From Streptomyces sp. SID12501 (lineage in GTDB: Bacteria > Actinomycetota > Actinomycetes > Streptomycetales > Streptomycetaceae): DNA of 64,000 bases. Positions within the stretch are counted from its first letter, which is position 1. Each line of letters begins with the position of its first letter. The notes under the pieces were generated by a model. That model was not told the DNA's origin, ran no database searches, and saw only the letters and a list, made by a program, of their open reading frames with translations. Shown here piece after piece: positions 41,204 through 50,402 of the stretch. The translations under genes were made by a program, and so were the position numbers. The stretch is from contig NZ_JAAGLU010000039.1 in assembly GCF_010550245.1 (NCBI RefSeq), positions 47,519-111,518 on the forward strand. Direction: 5' to 3'.

Positions 41204-42372
41204 GGCTCCAGGTGTACCACCGTCACCCCCGGCACCCCCTCCGCCCAGGACGCGTCGCTCACCGTACCGAGGAGGCGGATGTGCCCCCGGTCGCACATAC
41301 GGGCCGCCAGTCGCAGGAGTTGCTCGCGCTGCCGTACGTCCAGGGAGCGGTCGAAGCCGTCGGCCAGGACCGTGAGCGTCTGGAGGGCGTCGGGCACCTC
41401 GCCGGGCCGGTCGACCGCCAGCACACCGGGGCCGGTCAGCAGGACCAGCGACAGACCCGCGTATCTCAACTCGCCGTCGCCCAGCCTGCCGAAGTGGGTG
41501 AGCGGACCGTCGCCCCGGTCGAGTACGGCGCGCACGCGACCGTCGGCGACCTCGTCGGCCCGTACGTCGGAGACCGGGCCGGTACAGCCCTCGCGGACGG
41601 CGGCGACCAACAGCCCGTGGCGGATGGCGCATTCGGACCGGGTTCGCCAGAGGACCTCGGCCAGATTGTCGCAGCCCGGCAGAAGCCGCCCGCTGTCCAC
41701 CGGCACCGCCGCACGCATCCGGTCGGGCCGGGGGTCACAGGCGAAGACGGACCGCAGGGCGACGACCATCTGCTCGGCGGCGGCGATGACCTGACGCTGC
41801 CCGTCCGTCTTCCCGGCCACCCGCAGCGGCAGCAGGGCTGTGCCGAGCCGGTCGTCCGGCATCGGGGCGCGGGTGACCGATGCCGAACCGGCGGTGTGCC
41901 AGGCGGCCTGGACGGTGCGCCGGCCGGGATCGCGCAGCGCCGTCTCCAGGAGGACCACGCCGCCGGCGCTCAACCGCTCGCCCACGATGCGCAGTTCGGG
42001 CTCGGCCTGGACGGCGACGTCGAGCAGTACGGGACCCTCGGGGCCGTCCGCCGTACAGCCGATGCGGAAGCCGCGGCGGCGCTGGGCGTCGGGGCGGGCG
42101 CGTTCGGGTACGCAGGCGGCCGGGTCCGGGAACGCCTCCTCGACGGTGGCGCCGGAGCCGAGGCGGGCCAGCGACCGGTACGCCCTGAGCGCGGTCGACT
42201 TGCCGGCGCCGCTCGGCCCGGCGAGCAGGGTGAGCCGCCCGAGCGGGAAACTGGCCCGGCGGTGCCCCGCGTAAGCGGACAGCCTCAGCTCGGTGACGCT
42301 CGGCCGGTCGGGGCGCGCCGCCCTCTGCGCTGCGGTGGCCGGGGTGGGTGGTAAGTCCAGTGACAGGGTCAT
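41200..42372 (-). CDS. AAA/ABC-type ATPase (RecF/SMC-like)
   Basis: A 390-residue P-loop ATPase. Walker A LLAGPSGAGKST at residues 50-60; an ABC-like signature GRLGDGELRYAGL follows about residue 310, then GPGVLAVDRPGE as Walker B-type and GHIRLLGTVSD as a switch region near the end. No coiled coil, so it is a compact single-protein member like AAA_21/OLD-type ATPases. It is coupled by overlap to a MazG-like pyrophosphohydrolase. Such ATPase-effector pairs occur in DNA metabolism and in defence; the role here is unknown. Confidence 0.8.
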   Translation of the reverse strand: MTLSLDLPPTPATAAQRAARPDRPSVTELRLSAYAGHRRASFPLGRLTLLAGPSGAGKSTALRAYRSLARLGSGATVEEAFPDPAACVPERARPDAQRRRGFRIGCTADGPEGPVLLDVAVQAEPELRIVGERLSAGGVVLLETALRDPGRRTVQAAWHTAGSASVTRAPMPDDRLGTALLPLRVAGKTDGQRQVIAAAEQMVVALRSVFACDPRPDRMRAAVPVDSGRLLPGCDNLAEVLWRTRSECAIRHGLLVAAVREGCTGPVSDVRADEVADGRVRAVLDRGDGPLTHFGRLGDGELRYAGLSLVLLTGPGVLAVDRPGEVPDALQTLTVLADGFDRSLDVRQREQLLRLAARMCDRGHIRLLGTVSDASWAEGVPGVTVVHLEP

Positions 42373-42464
42373 ATCCGGACCGTAGGCCTCCGCCCGCGAG
42401 GCGAACCGTTCCGCCCGCCGCACCTTCCTACGAACGGGGGACGGATCTCGCGGTGAGGCCGGTC

Positions 42465-42854
42465 TCAGTGCCCCGGGACTCCCGCTCCCCCCATGAGCCC
42501 CCCGACCTCCGTGCCGGGCGGGGTGAGAAGGAACACGTTCCGGTCGACCCGGTGCATCCCGCTCGCGAGGCCGAAGACGACACCGGTGCTGAAGTCGAGG
42601 ACCCGCTTGGCGGTGTCCGCCTCGGCGCTCGTCAGGTCGAGGAGCACCGGGATGCCCGCCATCAGCGTCTCGGCGACCTCGCGCGCGTCCGCGAAGACGT
42701 TGACGCGCAGGACGACGAAACGGCGCCTGGCCTCGGTCGCCGGCTCGGGTATCGACCGGTGGCCCACCGCGGACGGCCAGGCGTCCCGGCCTCTGAGCGG
42801 TACGACCTGGGCGAGCCCCTCCCACTGTTCGTCGGTGGCATCGTGGCTCCTCAT
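42465..42854 (-). CDS. SepF-like protein
   Basis: A 129-residue protein with the SepF (DUF552) core: RRFVVLRVNVFADAREVAET, GIPVLLDLTSAEADTAKRVL and DFSTGVVFGLASGMHRVDRN followed by VFLLTPPGTEV. The core matches the FtsZ-interacting SepF fold, but the usual N-terminal membrane-binding amphipathic helix is replaced by a short variable segment. Streptomyces carry several SepF paralogues; this is probably an accessory one rather than the division gene beside ftsZ. ATG 42854 has GGAG upstream; a longer N-terminus is possible. Confidence 0.85.
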   Translation of the reverse strand: MRSHDATDEQWEGLAQVVPLRGRDAWPSAVGHRSIPEPATEARRRFVVLRVNVFADAREVAETLMAGIPVLLDLTSAEADTAKRVLDFSTGVVFGLASGMHRVDRNVFLLTPPGTEVGGLMGGAGVPGH

Positions 42855-43040
42855 CGGCACACTCCGCCCTGGCTCGCACTTACTGTCTGCATCAGCCAAT
42901 TCTTACTCATGGTCACCCGATCGGCCCAATACGACACGCTCAGCGACCTCCTGTGTGAGAAAAACCCGAACACCTATACGTACCTCACAGCACTGACACT
43001 CCGGCTGTGCAGCGGGCGTAACCGCTCATGATCGGATCAC

Positions 43041-43056
43041 GTGACATCGACGTAAC
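43041..43056 (+). promoter_or_regulatory. candidate GlnR box upstream of nitrate reductase
   Basis: GTGAC-ATCGAC-GTAAC has the a-site (GTnAC), 6-bp spacer and a b-site close to GAAAC of the actinobacterial GlnR box. It lies about 75-85 bp before the GTG at 43128. Nitrogen control of assimilatory nitrate reductase by GlnR is established in streptomycetes; binding here is inferred. Confidence 0.55.
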
Positions 43057-43127
43057 GGGCAATTCGTACGCTCAGCGGTAGCAGGCCCGGCATGGAGAAG
43101 GACACCGCAGGACGAGAAAGGCAGCAC

Positions 43128-46100
43128 GTGACCACAACCCCCACGACCACGCAGGTGCGGACCGTGTGCTCGTACTGCGGGGTGGGCTGCGGAATCGTGC
43201 TGGACGTCGGTCTCGGACCCGACGGGCGGCGTACGGTCTTCAAGGCGTCCGGGGACAAGGCGCACCCCGCGAACGCGGGGCGGCTGTGCACCAAGGGCGC
43301 GACCACCGCCGACATGCTCAGCGCGCCCGGCCGGCTGACCACCGCGCTGGTCCGGGACGGCCTCGACGACCGGGGCGACGAACTGGTGCCCGCGCCCGTC
43401 GCGGACGCCATCGCGGAGACCGCGCGGCGGCTGCGCGGAATCGTCGACGAGCACGGGCCGGACGCCGTCGCCTTCTATGTCTCCGGGCAGATGGGCCTGG
43501 AGGCCCAGTACCTGGCGAACAAGCTGGCCAAGGGGTTCGTGGGCACGAACCAGATCGAGTCGAACTCCCGGCTGTGCATGGCGAGCGCGGGCACCGGATA
43601 CAAGCTGTCGCTGGGCGCCGACGGGCCACCCGGCTCGTACGACGACTTCGACCACGCCGACGCCTTCCTCGTCATCGGCTCGAACATGGCCGACTGCCAT
43701 CCGATTCTGTATCTGCGGATGATGGACCGGATCAAGTCGGCCGGGGCGAAACTCATCGTCGTCGACCCACGGCGTACCGCCACCGCCGCCAAGGCCGATC
43801 TGTTCCTGCAGATCAAACCCGGTACGGATCTGGCCTTCCTCAACGGCCTGCTCCACCTCCTGCACGCCGACGGGTACACGGACCCGGAGTTCATCGCCGC
43901 TCACACCGAGGGCTGGGAGGGGATGCCGGCCTTCCTCGCCGACTACGCGCCGGACGCCGTCTCCGCGATCACCGGCATTCCCGAGGACGACATCCGGGAA
44001 GCGGCGCGGATCATCGGGGAGGCCAGTGCGTCCGGTGAGTGGATGAGCTGCTGGACCATGGGGCTCAACCAGTCCACGCACGGCACCTGGAACACGAACG
44101 CCCTGGTCAACCTGCATCTCGCCACCGGTGCGATCTGCCGCCCCGGCAGCGGGCCGTTCTCCCTCACCGGGCAGCCCAACGCGATGGGCGGCCGGGAGAT
44201 GGGGTACATGGGGCCGGGACTTCCGGGGCAGCGGTCCGTGCTGGTGGACGAGGAGCGGGCGTTCGTCGAGGAGTTGTGGGAGCTGCCGGCCGGCACGCTT
44301 CGCAAGGACGGCGCCGGGCACGGCACGATCGAGATGTTCCGGCGGATGGCCGAGGGGCACATCAAGGCCTGCTGGATCATCTGCACCAACCCGGTCGCCT
44401 CGGTCGCCAACCGCCGTACGGTCATCGAGGGCCTGGAGGCCGCCGAGTTCGTCGTCACCCAGGACGTCTTCGCCGAGACCGAGACCAACGCGTACGCCGA
44501 TGTCGTCCTGCCCGGCGCGATGTGGACGGAGGCGGAGGGTGTCCTCGTCAACAGCGAGCGCGGCCTCACCCTCGCCCGGGCAGCCGTCGACCCGCCCGGC
44601 GACGCCATGGCCGACTGGCGGATCATCGCGGCCGTCGCCCGCGCCATGGGGTTCGAGGGGTTCGCGTACGGATGCGCGGAGGACGTCTTCGAGGAGCTCA
44701 AGCGGGCGTGGAACCCGAAGACCGGATGGGATCTCCGCGGGGTCACCTACGAGCGGCTGCGGGAGACTCCCGTGCAGTGGCCGGCGGCTTCGGTGGACGG
44801 GCCCGCGCGCAATCCCATCCGGTACCGGGAGAAGTACGGCGACAAGGAGGGCGGGGGGCTGCGGTTCCCCACCGCCAGCGGGCGCGGTGTTTTCCACGCC
44901 CGGCCGTATCTGCCCGCCGCCGAACTGCCCGACGACGACTTCCCGTTCGTCCTCAACACCGGGCGCGTGCAGCACCAGTGGCACACCCTGACGAAGACGG
45001 GGAAGGTCGCCAAGCTCAACAAGCTGAACGCCGGGCCGTTCGTGGAGGTGCATCCCGAGGACGCGCGGGAGTTGGGGGTCGTGGACGGCGACTCCGTCGA
45101 GGTCGCCTCGCGGCGCGGGCGGGCCGTACTGCCGGCCGTCGTCACGGACCGGGTGCGGAGGGGCTGCGTCTTCGCGCCCTTCCACTGGAACGACCTCTTC
45201 GGGGAATACCTCAGCATCAACGCGGTGACGAGCGACGCGGTCGATCCGCTGTCCCTGCAGCCGGAGTTCAAGGTGTGCGCGGTGTCCCTGGTCAAGGTGC
45301 ACCGGCCCGAGGCTGAGGTGCAGCGCCCTGACGTCCCCGAGCCGGTCCGCCCCCAAGTACCGGTCGACGTACCGGAGTTCGCGTTCACGCCCGCTCCCCC
45401 GCCCGTTCTCAGCTCGCAGGAACGCCAGTACCTCTCGGGATTCCTCGCCGGACTGCCCACCGGCGCCGTCGGAATTCCCGTGCTGCCCTCCTCCGCTCCG
45501 TTCAGCGCCGAGCACGCCGACTGGGTGAACGGGATGCTCGCCGGCATGTACTCCAGGACGGTGGAAGCCCCGCCGCGGGAACGGGTCGGTGTCGGGGTCG
45601 AGGTCGGCGGGCGTGAAGTCGTCGTGCTGTGGGCCTCGCAGACCGGCAACGCCGAGGAACTCGCCGGTGCGGCGGCCGAGCGGCTGAACGCCGGCGGGCA
45701 CCGGGCGAGGCTCGTCGGCATGGACGAGGCCGATGTGACCGCCCTCGCGCGCAGTGCCGATCTCCTCTTCATCACCAGTACGTTCGGCGACGGCGACGCC
45801 CCCGACAACGGCTCCGGCTTCTGGGACTCGCTCTCCGGGGAGCAGGCACCGCGACTGGACGGCGTGCGGTACGCCGTACTCGCGCTGGGCGACTCCTCGT
45901 ACGACGACTTCTGCGGGCACGGGCGCCGACTGGACGCGCGGCTCGACGAGTTGGGGGCGGTGCGGATCACTCCGCGCACCGACTGCGAGCCCGACTTCGA
46001 ACCGTCGGCGGACGCGTGGCTCGACCAGGTCCTCGACGTGCTGGACACGAACGGCACGACCAGCACGAAGGACACCCACAACGAGCCCGCGCAGGAGCCG

Positions 46101-47297
46101 AGTCACCCGCAGGAGCAGCGGGCGGGCAGTACGGCCACCTCGGCCTCCCCTCCCGTTCCCCCTCCCGCCGTCCGGTCCGTCAAGCCCGCCCCCTCGCCCG
46201 CCCGGCTCGTCGGCAACCGGCTGCTCAGCCTGCCCGGGGCGACCAAGGAGGTGCGCCGGTTCACCTTCGACACGAGCGGTACGGCACTGGCGTACGAAGC
46301 GGGTGACGCGCTCGGGGTGCGGCCCGTCAACTCCACGTCCCTGGTGGCGGAATGGCTCGCCGTGACCGGACTGGACGCGTCAACCGGCGTGCGGGTGGAG
46401 GGAGTCGGCGAGTTCTCGCTCTCCGAGGCGCTGCACCGGCAGCTCGACATCACCCGGATCACACCCGACCTGCTGCGCTTCGTCTCCGAACGGGCCCGGG
46501 ACAACCGTGAGTTGAAGAAGCTGATGCGGTCCGACAACAAGGACGGGCTGGCCCGCTGGTCGTGGGGCCGGCAGGCCGTGGACGTGGTCACCGAGTACGA
46601 GGTGCGGGCGTCCGCCCAGGAGTGGGTGTCGGTGCTGCGGCGGATGCAGCCCCGGCTGTACTCCATATCGTCGAGCCCGCTCGTCGACCCGGCGCGGGTG
46701 TCGCTGACGGTGTCCGTGGTGCGGTACGAGAACCTGCACGGCCGGCCTCGCGGCGGGGTCTGCTCACCCTTCCTGGCCGACGCCGGGCCGGACACGGCGG
46801 TGCCCGTCTTCGTGCAGCGCTCGCCGTACTTCAGGCCCCCCGCGGACGCCTCGACTCCGATGGTGATGGTCGGTCCGGGTACCGGGGTGGCGCCGTTCGT
46901 GGGGTTCCTGGAGGAGCGGCGGGCACTCGGGCACGCGGCACCGAACTGGCTGTTCTTCGGCGAGCAGCACCGCGCCACCGACTTCTACTACGAGGACGAG
47001 CTGGCCGGCCTGGTCGCCGAGGGCACGCTGACCCGCCTGGACACCGCGTTCTCCCGCGACCAGCGCAACAAGGTCTATGTCCAGGACCGGATGCGCGAGC
47101 ACGGACCCGAGCTGTGGCACTGGCTCCAGGAGGGCGCCCACTTCTACGTCTGCGGCGACGCCTCCCGTATGGCCAAGGACGTGGACCGGGCGCTGCGGGA
47201 CATCGCGGTGGCGCACGGCGGTCTGAGCGAGGACGAGGCGGGTGTGTACGTGAAGCAGCTCACGGCGGCGAAGCGCTATGTGCGGGACGTGTACTGA
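43128..47297 (+). CDS. assimilatory nitrate reductase fused to a diflavin (FMN/FAD/NADPH) reductase
   Basis: A 1389-residue fusion. Residues about 1-720 are a molybdopterin oxidoreductase: [4Fe-4S] cysteines C14, C17, C21 and C54, the probable Mo-ligand Cys in SNSRLCMASAG, GTDLAFLNGLL, the FSLTGQPNAMGGREMGYMGP segment of assimilatory NasA/NarB, and TGRVQHQWHTLTKTG. Residues about 825-970 are flavodoxin-like (VVLWASQTGNAEELA, STFGDGDAPDN). The rest is a cytochrome-P450-reductase/CysJ-type FAD-NADPH module with RLYSISSSP, GGVCSPFLA and MVGPGTGVAPFVGF. Electrons would run NADPH-FAD-FMN-[4Fe-4S]-Mo in one chain, reducing nitrate to nitrite. GTG 43128 follows AAAGG; ATG 43092 would add 12 residues. 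Confidence 0.93.
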   Translation: MTTTPTTTQVRTVCSYCGVGCGIVLDVGLGPDGRRTVFKASGDKAHPANAGRLCTKGATTADMLSAPGRLTTALVRDGLDDRGDELVPAPVADAIAETARRLRGIVDEHGPDAVAFYVSGQMGLEAQYLANKLAKGFVGTNQIESNSRLCMASAGTGYKLSLGADGPPGSYDDFDHADAFLVIGSNMADCHPILYLRMMDRIKSAGAKLIVVDPRRTATAAKADLFLQIKPGTDLAFLNGLLHLLHADGYTDPEFIAAHTEGWEGMPAFLADYAPDAVSAITGIPEDDIREAARIIGEASASGEWMSCWTMGLNQSTHGTWNTNALVNLHLATGAICRPGSGPFSLTGQPNAMGGREMGYMGPGLPGQRSVLVDEERAFVEELWELPAGTLRKDGAGHGTIEMFRRMAEGHIKACWIICTNPVASVANRRTVIEGLEAAEFVVTQDVFAETETNAYADVVLPGAMWTEAEGVLVNSERGLTLARAAVDPPGDAMADWRIIAAVARAMGFEGFAYGCAEDVFEELKRAWNPKTGWDLRGVTYERLRETPVQWPAASVDGPARNPIRYREKYGDKEGGGLRFPTASGRGVFHARPYLPAAELPDDDFPFVLNTGRVQHQWHTLTKTGKVAKLNKLNAGPFVEVHPEDARELGVVDGDSVEVASRRGRAVLPAVVTDRVRRGCVFAPFHWNDLFGEYLSINAVTSDAVDPLSLQPEFKVCAVSLVKVHRPEAEVQRPDVPEPVRPQVPVDVPEFAFTPAPPPVLSSQERQYLSGFLAGLPTGAVGIPVLPSSAPFSAEHADWVNGMLAGMYSRTVEAPPRERVGVGVEVGGREVVVLWASQTGNAEELAGAAAERLNAGGHRARLVGMDEADVTALARSADLLFITSTFGDGDAPDNGSGFWDSLSGEQAPRLDGVRYAVLALGDSSYDDFCGHGRRLDARLDELGAVRITPRTDCEPDFEPSADAWLDQVLDVLDTNGTTSTKDTHNEPAQEPSHPQEQRAGSTATSASPPVPPPAVRSVKPAPSPARLVGNRLLSLPGATKEVRRFTFDTSGTALAYEAGDALGVRPVNSTSLVAEWLAVTGLDASTGVRVEGVGEFSLSEALHRQLDITRITPDLLRFVSERARDNRELKKLMRSDNKDGLARWSWGRQAVDVVTEYEVRASAQEWVSVLRRMQPRLYSISSSPLVDPARVSLTVSVVRYENLHGRPRGGVCSPFLADAGPDTAVPVFVQRSPYFRPPADASTPMVMVGPGTGVAPFVGFLEERRALGHAAPNWLFFGEQHRATDFYYEDELAGLVAEGTLTRLDTAFSRDQRNKVYVQDRMREHGPELWHWLQEGAHFYVCGDASRMAKDVDRALRDIAVAHGGLSEDEAGVYVKQLTAAKRYVRDVY

Positions 47298-47430
47298 ATC
47301 GTGTACTGAATGACATGAGGTCGCCCGAATCGCCATAAATGACTACTGGCGGACATTCTTACCGGCCTCACACCGGACCCTTCACCTCCACTCGTGTGCG
47401 GCACACCGGGCACGATTACGTTCCGATGTC

Positions 47431-49173
47431 GTGCACTTGGCAGAAACAGCGCCGGACATCACGGCGAAGACCGGCCCTCCGCGATCCCGGGCCCCGGAGG
47501 CCGACGCCCCCGCGCAGTGGCATCGCGTCCTGACGCTGCTCGCGACCGTCAGCCTGTTCATCGGTACGCGGGCGGTGTGGACGCAGGCCGCCAGCCACCG
47601 GCCCGTCGTCGCCGCCGTCATCTCGCTCTGCTATCTGTCGATCCTGGTCAGCGGAGTACTGGCGCTGACCGTCCGCCGGACGCGTTCGCTCGCCCGCCTC
47701 GACCTGTGTGTCCTGGTCACGGCCGTGACACTGACCCTGTGCACGTTCGCCCTGAACCACGCCGGCGGCGACGAGGGCGTCCTCACCGCGCAGGCCGCCC
47801 GCGAACTGGTCGCCGGGCATCCCGTGTACGGGCAGCCCTGGCCGTGGCTCTTCCAGCACAACCCCGACGTCGCCCTGACCCCGACGATGAGCGGCGGCTA
47901 CGACCTCACGTACGGTTACCCGCCCCTGGCCCTGCTGCTGACCGCGCCGCTGCTGTGGCTCGGGCACGGCGCGCTCGCCGCGACCGCGGTGACGACCGGG
48001 GCACTGCTCGTCGGTGCGGTGACCCTGTGGCGGCTGCTGCCGGTGCCGTGGCGGTCGGCGGCGACCATGGCGTGCCTGGGCTTCGGCTTCCTGCCGAGTT
48101 ACGCGCGGCTCGGCTACCCGGCGATCCTCGGGCTCGCGCTGCTCATCCCGGTGGTGGTGCGCTGGCCGCGGCTCGGTGCGGGCGGGCGGCTGGGGTGGGG
48201 CGGCCTCACGCGGGCGGCCTGTCTGGGCGCGGCCTGCGCGGCGCAGCAACTGCCGTGGTTCCTGGTGCCGTTCCTGCTGGCCGGGATCTACGCCGTGCGC
48301 CGGGGCGAGCTGGGCGCCCGGCCCGCCGCCGGGGTGGTGCTGCGGATCGCCGGTACGGCGGTCACCGTATGGCTGCTGATCAACACGTACTTCGTCGTGA
48401 GCGAGCCGCGCACCTGGGCGACCGGGGTCGCGCTGCCGCTGACACAGAACGCGACGATCCACGGGCAGGGCCTGGTGGGCGTCGCGCTCTACTACACGTC
48501 AGGCAGCGACCGGCTGGCCTGGTACAGCCACGCGAGCATGCTGCTGACGGGGGCCCTGCTGGCGCTGCTCGTCCTGTTCGTGCAGCGGCTCGGTCCGGCG
48601 GCGACGGTGCTGCCGTGGTGCGCCTTCTTCCTGGCGACGCGTTCGCAGGACGGCTACTACCTGCTGATGACCCCGCTGTGGCTGGCGGCCGCGGTGACCA
48701 CGCCGGCCGCGTCCTTCGCCGGCGCGTGGCAGCCCCGGCCGCGCTTCCTGTCGGGTCCGCGCAGGCGTCCCGCGCTGGTCGCCACGGCCGCGCTGCTCCT
48801 CGTACCGGCGCTGGCGAGTGCCGCCGTGGCGGCGACGGGTTCGCCGCCGCTGCGGATGCGGGTGACGAGGGTGCTCGCGGTCCGGCCGGGCGCCGTGTCG
48901 GAACTGACCCTCCGGGTCACGAACGTGGACGACAGCGCCCTCTCGCCTCACTTCACGCTCACCACCGGCCAGGGCATGAGCCGCTGGTGGAAGGTGGTCC
49001 GGGGACCGGCCACGCTGCCCGCCCACGCGAGCGCCGTCTACCGGCTCCGGCCGCCCGGACCGGTGTTCCAGGTGCCCCGGCGCCCGGGTACGCGGGTCCG
49101 GCTGCGCGTCTTCACGGCGTCGCCGGACACGTTGTCGAGCATGGACGTCAGGCTGCCGGGCGAGCGTTCGTAG
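47431..49173 (+). CDS. multi-pass membrane protein, GT-C glycosyltransferase-like
   Basis: A 580-residue protein with roughly ten hydrophobic segments (for example VLTLLATVSLFIGT, VISLCYLSILVSGVLAL, LALLLTAPLLWLGHGALAA, VLLTGALLALLVLFVQ-like stretches) and a C-terminal non-membrane beta-rich domain after the last helix (TRVLAVRPGAVSELTLRVTN). After the first helices, NHAGGDEGVLTAQAARELVA and YDLTYGYPPLALLLTAP resemble the extracytoplasmic acidic loop of GT-C polyprenyl-phosphate-sugar transferases. Substrate unknown. The GTG at 47431 is provisional; other near starts exist. Confidence 0.75.
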   Translation: MHLAETAPDITAKTGPPRSRAPEADAPAQWHRVLTLLATVSLFIGTRAVWTQAASHRPVVAAVISLCYLSILVSGVLALTVRRTRSLARLDLCVLVTAVTLTLCTFALNHAGGDEGVLTAQAARELVAGHPVYGQPWPWLFQHNPDVALTPTMSGGYDLTYGYPPLALLLTAPLLWLGHGALAATAVTTGALLVGAVTLWRLLPVPWRSAATMACLGFGFLPSYARLGYPAILGLALLIPVVVRWPRLGAGGRLGWGGLTRAACLGAACAAQQLPWFLVPFLLAGIYAVRRGELGARPAAGVVLRIAGTAVTVWLLINTYFVVSEPRTWATGVALPLTQNATIHGQGLVGVALYYTSGSDRLAWYSHASMLLTGALLALLVLFVQRLGPAATVLPWCAFFLATRSQDGYYLLMTPLWLAAAVTTPAASFAGAWQPRPRFLSGPRRRPALVATAALLLVPALASAAVAATGSPPLRMRVTRVLAVRPGAVSELTLRVTNVDDSALSPHFTLTTGQGMSRWWKVVRGPATLPAHASAVYRLRPPGPVFQVPRRPGTRVRLRVFTASPDTLSSMDVRLPGERS

Positions 49174-49192
49174 AGCCCTGCGGCACTGCCCC

Positions 49193-49708
49193 TCAGGCGG
49201 GAGTGCGGGTGAAGCGGAGGGTGGCCGTGACCGTCGTAAGGCCGCGGATCATGCCCAGCTGGTTCCAGCCCAGGCCGAACTGGTCGCGGTCCACGGTGAA
49301 CTCCGCGTCCAGGGTGAGCGCGTCGGCGCCGCCGTCGGTGAGGCGTGCGGTGAGGGTCGTGGGGCGGCTGATGCCGCGCACGGTCAGTTGACCGTTGACG
49401 TGGACGGTCTCGCCGTCGCGGAGTTCGGCGCCGCGCACCGCGAAGGTGATGTCGGGGTGGTTCTCGGCGTCGAAGAAGTCGGCTCCGTGCAGGTGCTTGT
49501 CACGCTTGGCGTGCTTGGTGTCCAGCGAGGCGGCGTCCAGGGTCAGGGTGCCCGTGGCGGAGCCGTCGGGGAGGACCTCGCCACCGCCGCCGGTGATGGC
49601 GAAGGTGCCCTTCACGGTGACCAGGTTCCACATCGTCCTGTGCTTGATGGCGACGGTGGAGGCCGTCCGGTCGAGCTGCCACAGGCCGGTTTCCACGGCA
49701 ACGGTCAT
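49193..49708 (-). CDS. YceI family protein
   Basis: A 171-residue lipocalin-like YceI protein: WQLDRTASTVAIKHRTMWNL, VKGTFAITGGGGEVLPDGSA, TKHAKRDKHLHGADFFDAEN and GQLTVRGISRPTTLTA are the family features. YceI proteins bind isoprenoids or related lipids. No signal peptide is present here, so it is probably cytoplasmic. GGAGA lies 7 nt before ATG 49708. It is divergent from a MarR regulator with a perfect palindrome between them, the common arrangement for MarR-controlled yceI genes. Confidence 0.92.
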   Translation of the reverse strand: MTVAVETGLWQLDRTASTVAIKHRTMWNLVTVKGTFAITGGGGEVLPDGSATGTLTLDAASLDTKHAKRDKHLHGADFFDAENHPDITFAVRGAELRDGETVHVNGQLTVRGISRPTTLTARLTDGGADALTLDAEFTVDRDQFGLGWNQLGMIRGLTTVTATLRFTRTPA

Positions 49709-49776
49709 GAGCTGTCTCCTGACAGGAACGAGGGTCGTGCGAGTCGCGCAAGGGGTGCGAGTCGCGCGACCCAGGT

Positions 49777-49857
49777 CATCCAAATTTGGATGATGGGGCG
49801 ATGGCGCCACGCTAGCCCGTTATCCAAATATGAACAACCCCTAGTGCAAAATTGGAC
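49777..49857. promoter_or_regulatory. MarR operators between yceI and marR genes
   Basis: CATCCAAATTTGGATG at 49777-49792 is a perfect 16-bp palindrome. Two degenerate copies follow: ATCCAAATATGAAC at 49822-49835 (11 of 14) and GTGCAAAATTGGAC at 49844-49857 (10 of 14). The last site is within 20 bp of the regulator's ATG. This points to autoregulation and repression of yceI. Confidence 0.8.
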
Positions 49858-49876
49858 GACCGGTAGAATCGACGGC

Positions 49877-50380
49877 ATGGCCGCCCCTCCCGAACACTCC
49901 GCAGAGCTGACCCGATGTCCCACCGCGCAGGAGGGCGGGCTGCTCCCGGCCGAGCTACGGGGCTGGATGGTCCTGCTGGCCGCGACCGGGGCGATCGAGC
50001 AGCGGCTCGGCCCCGTCCTCAAGGACACGCTCGGGGTCTCCCACGACGAGTTCCTGGTGCTGTGCCTGCTCGCGGACCGGCCCGACGGCGGGCTGCGGAT
50101 GACCCGCATCGCAGAGCTGCTCGGCCGCCCCAAGACCCGGCTCACCTATCAGATCGCCTGCCTCTCGCACGCCGGTCTGGTCACCCGGCGCTCGGTGTGC
50201 GGCGACAAGCGGGGCGTCGAGGTGGCCCTCACCGACAAGGGCCGCCGCCTGTTCACGGAGGTCTCGCCGACCCTGGCCGACACCGTCGGCTCGGGGCTCG
50301 CGGAGATCGGCCCCGAGGAACGCGAGACGATGTGCGGGCTGCTGCCCGAGGAGGCCGGCGCGGGCGAGGAGAAGCGGTGA
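49877..50380 (+). CDS. MarR family transcriptional regulator
   Basis: A 167-residue MarR-type winged-helix regulator. The core reads LGVSHDEFLVLCLLADRPDG, LRMTRIAELLGRPKTRLTYQ (recognition helix), IACLSHAGLVTRRSVCGDKR and GVEVALTDKGRRLF (wing). ATG 49877 is at the natural N-terminus and has little leader, so the mRNA may be almost leaderless. A single Cys in the wing region (RRSVCGDKRG) could be redox-sensing, as in OhrR-like members; this is inference. Divergent from yceI, whose promoter holds its likely operators. Confidence 0.9.
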   Translation: MAAPPEHSAELTRCPTAQEGGLLPAELRGWMVLLAATGAIEQRLGPVLKDTLGVSHDEFLVLCLLADRPDGGLRMTRIAELLGRPKTRLTYQIACLSHAGLVTRRSVCGDKRGVEVALTDKGRRLFTEVSPTLADTVGSGLAEIGPEERETMCGLLPEEAGAGEEKR

Positions 50381-50402
50381 CTCTCCTGTCATGCCCCCCT
50401 CA

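Noticed and set aside
43026..46106. A 1026-codon minus-strand frame opposite the nitrate reductase fusion
   Set aside because: The plus strand encodes clear molybdopterin, flavodoxin and reductase motifs; the minus frame is Gly/Val/Arg-rich and motif-free.
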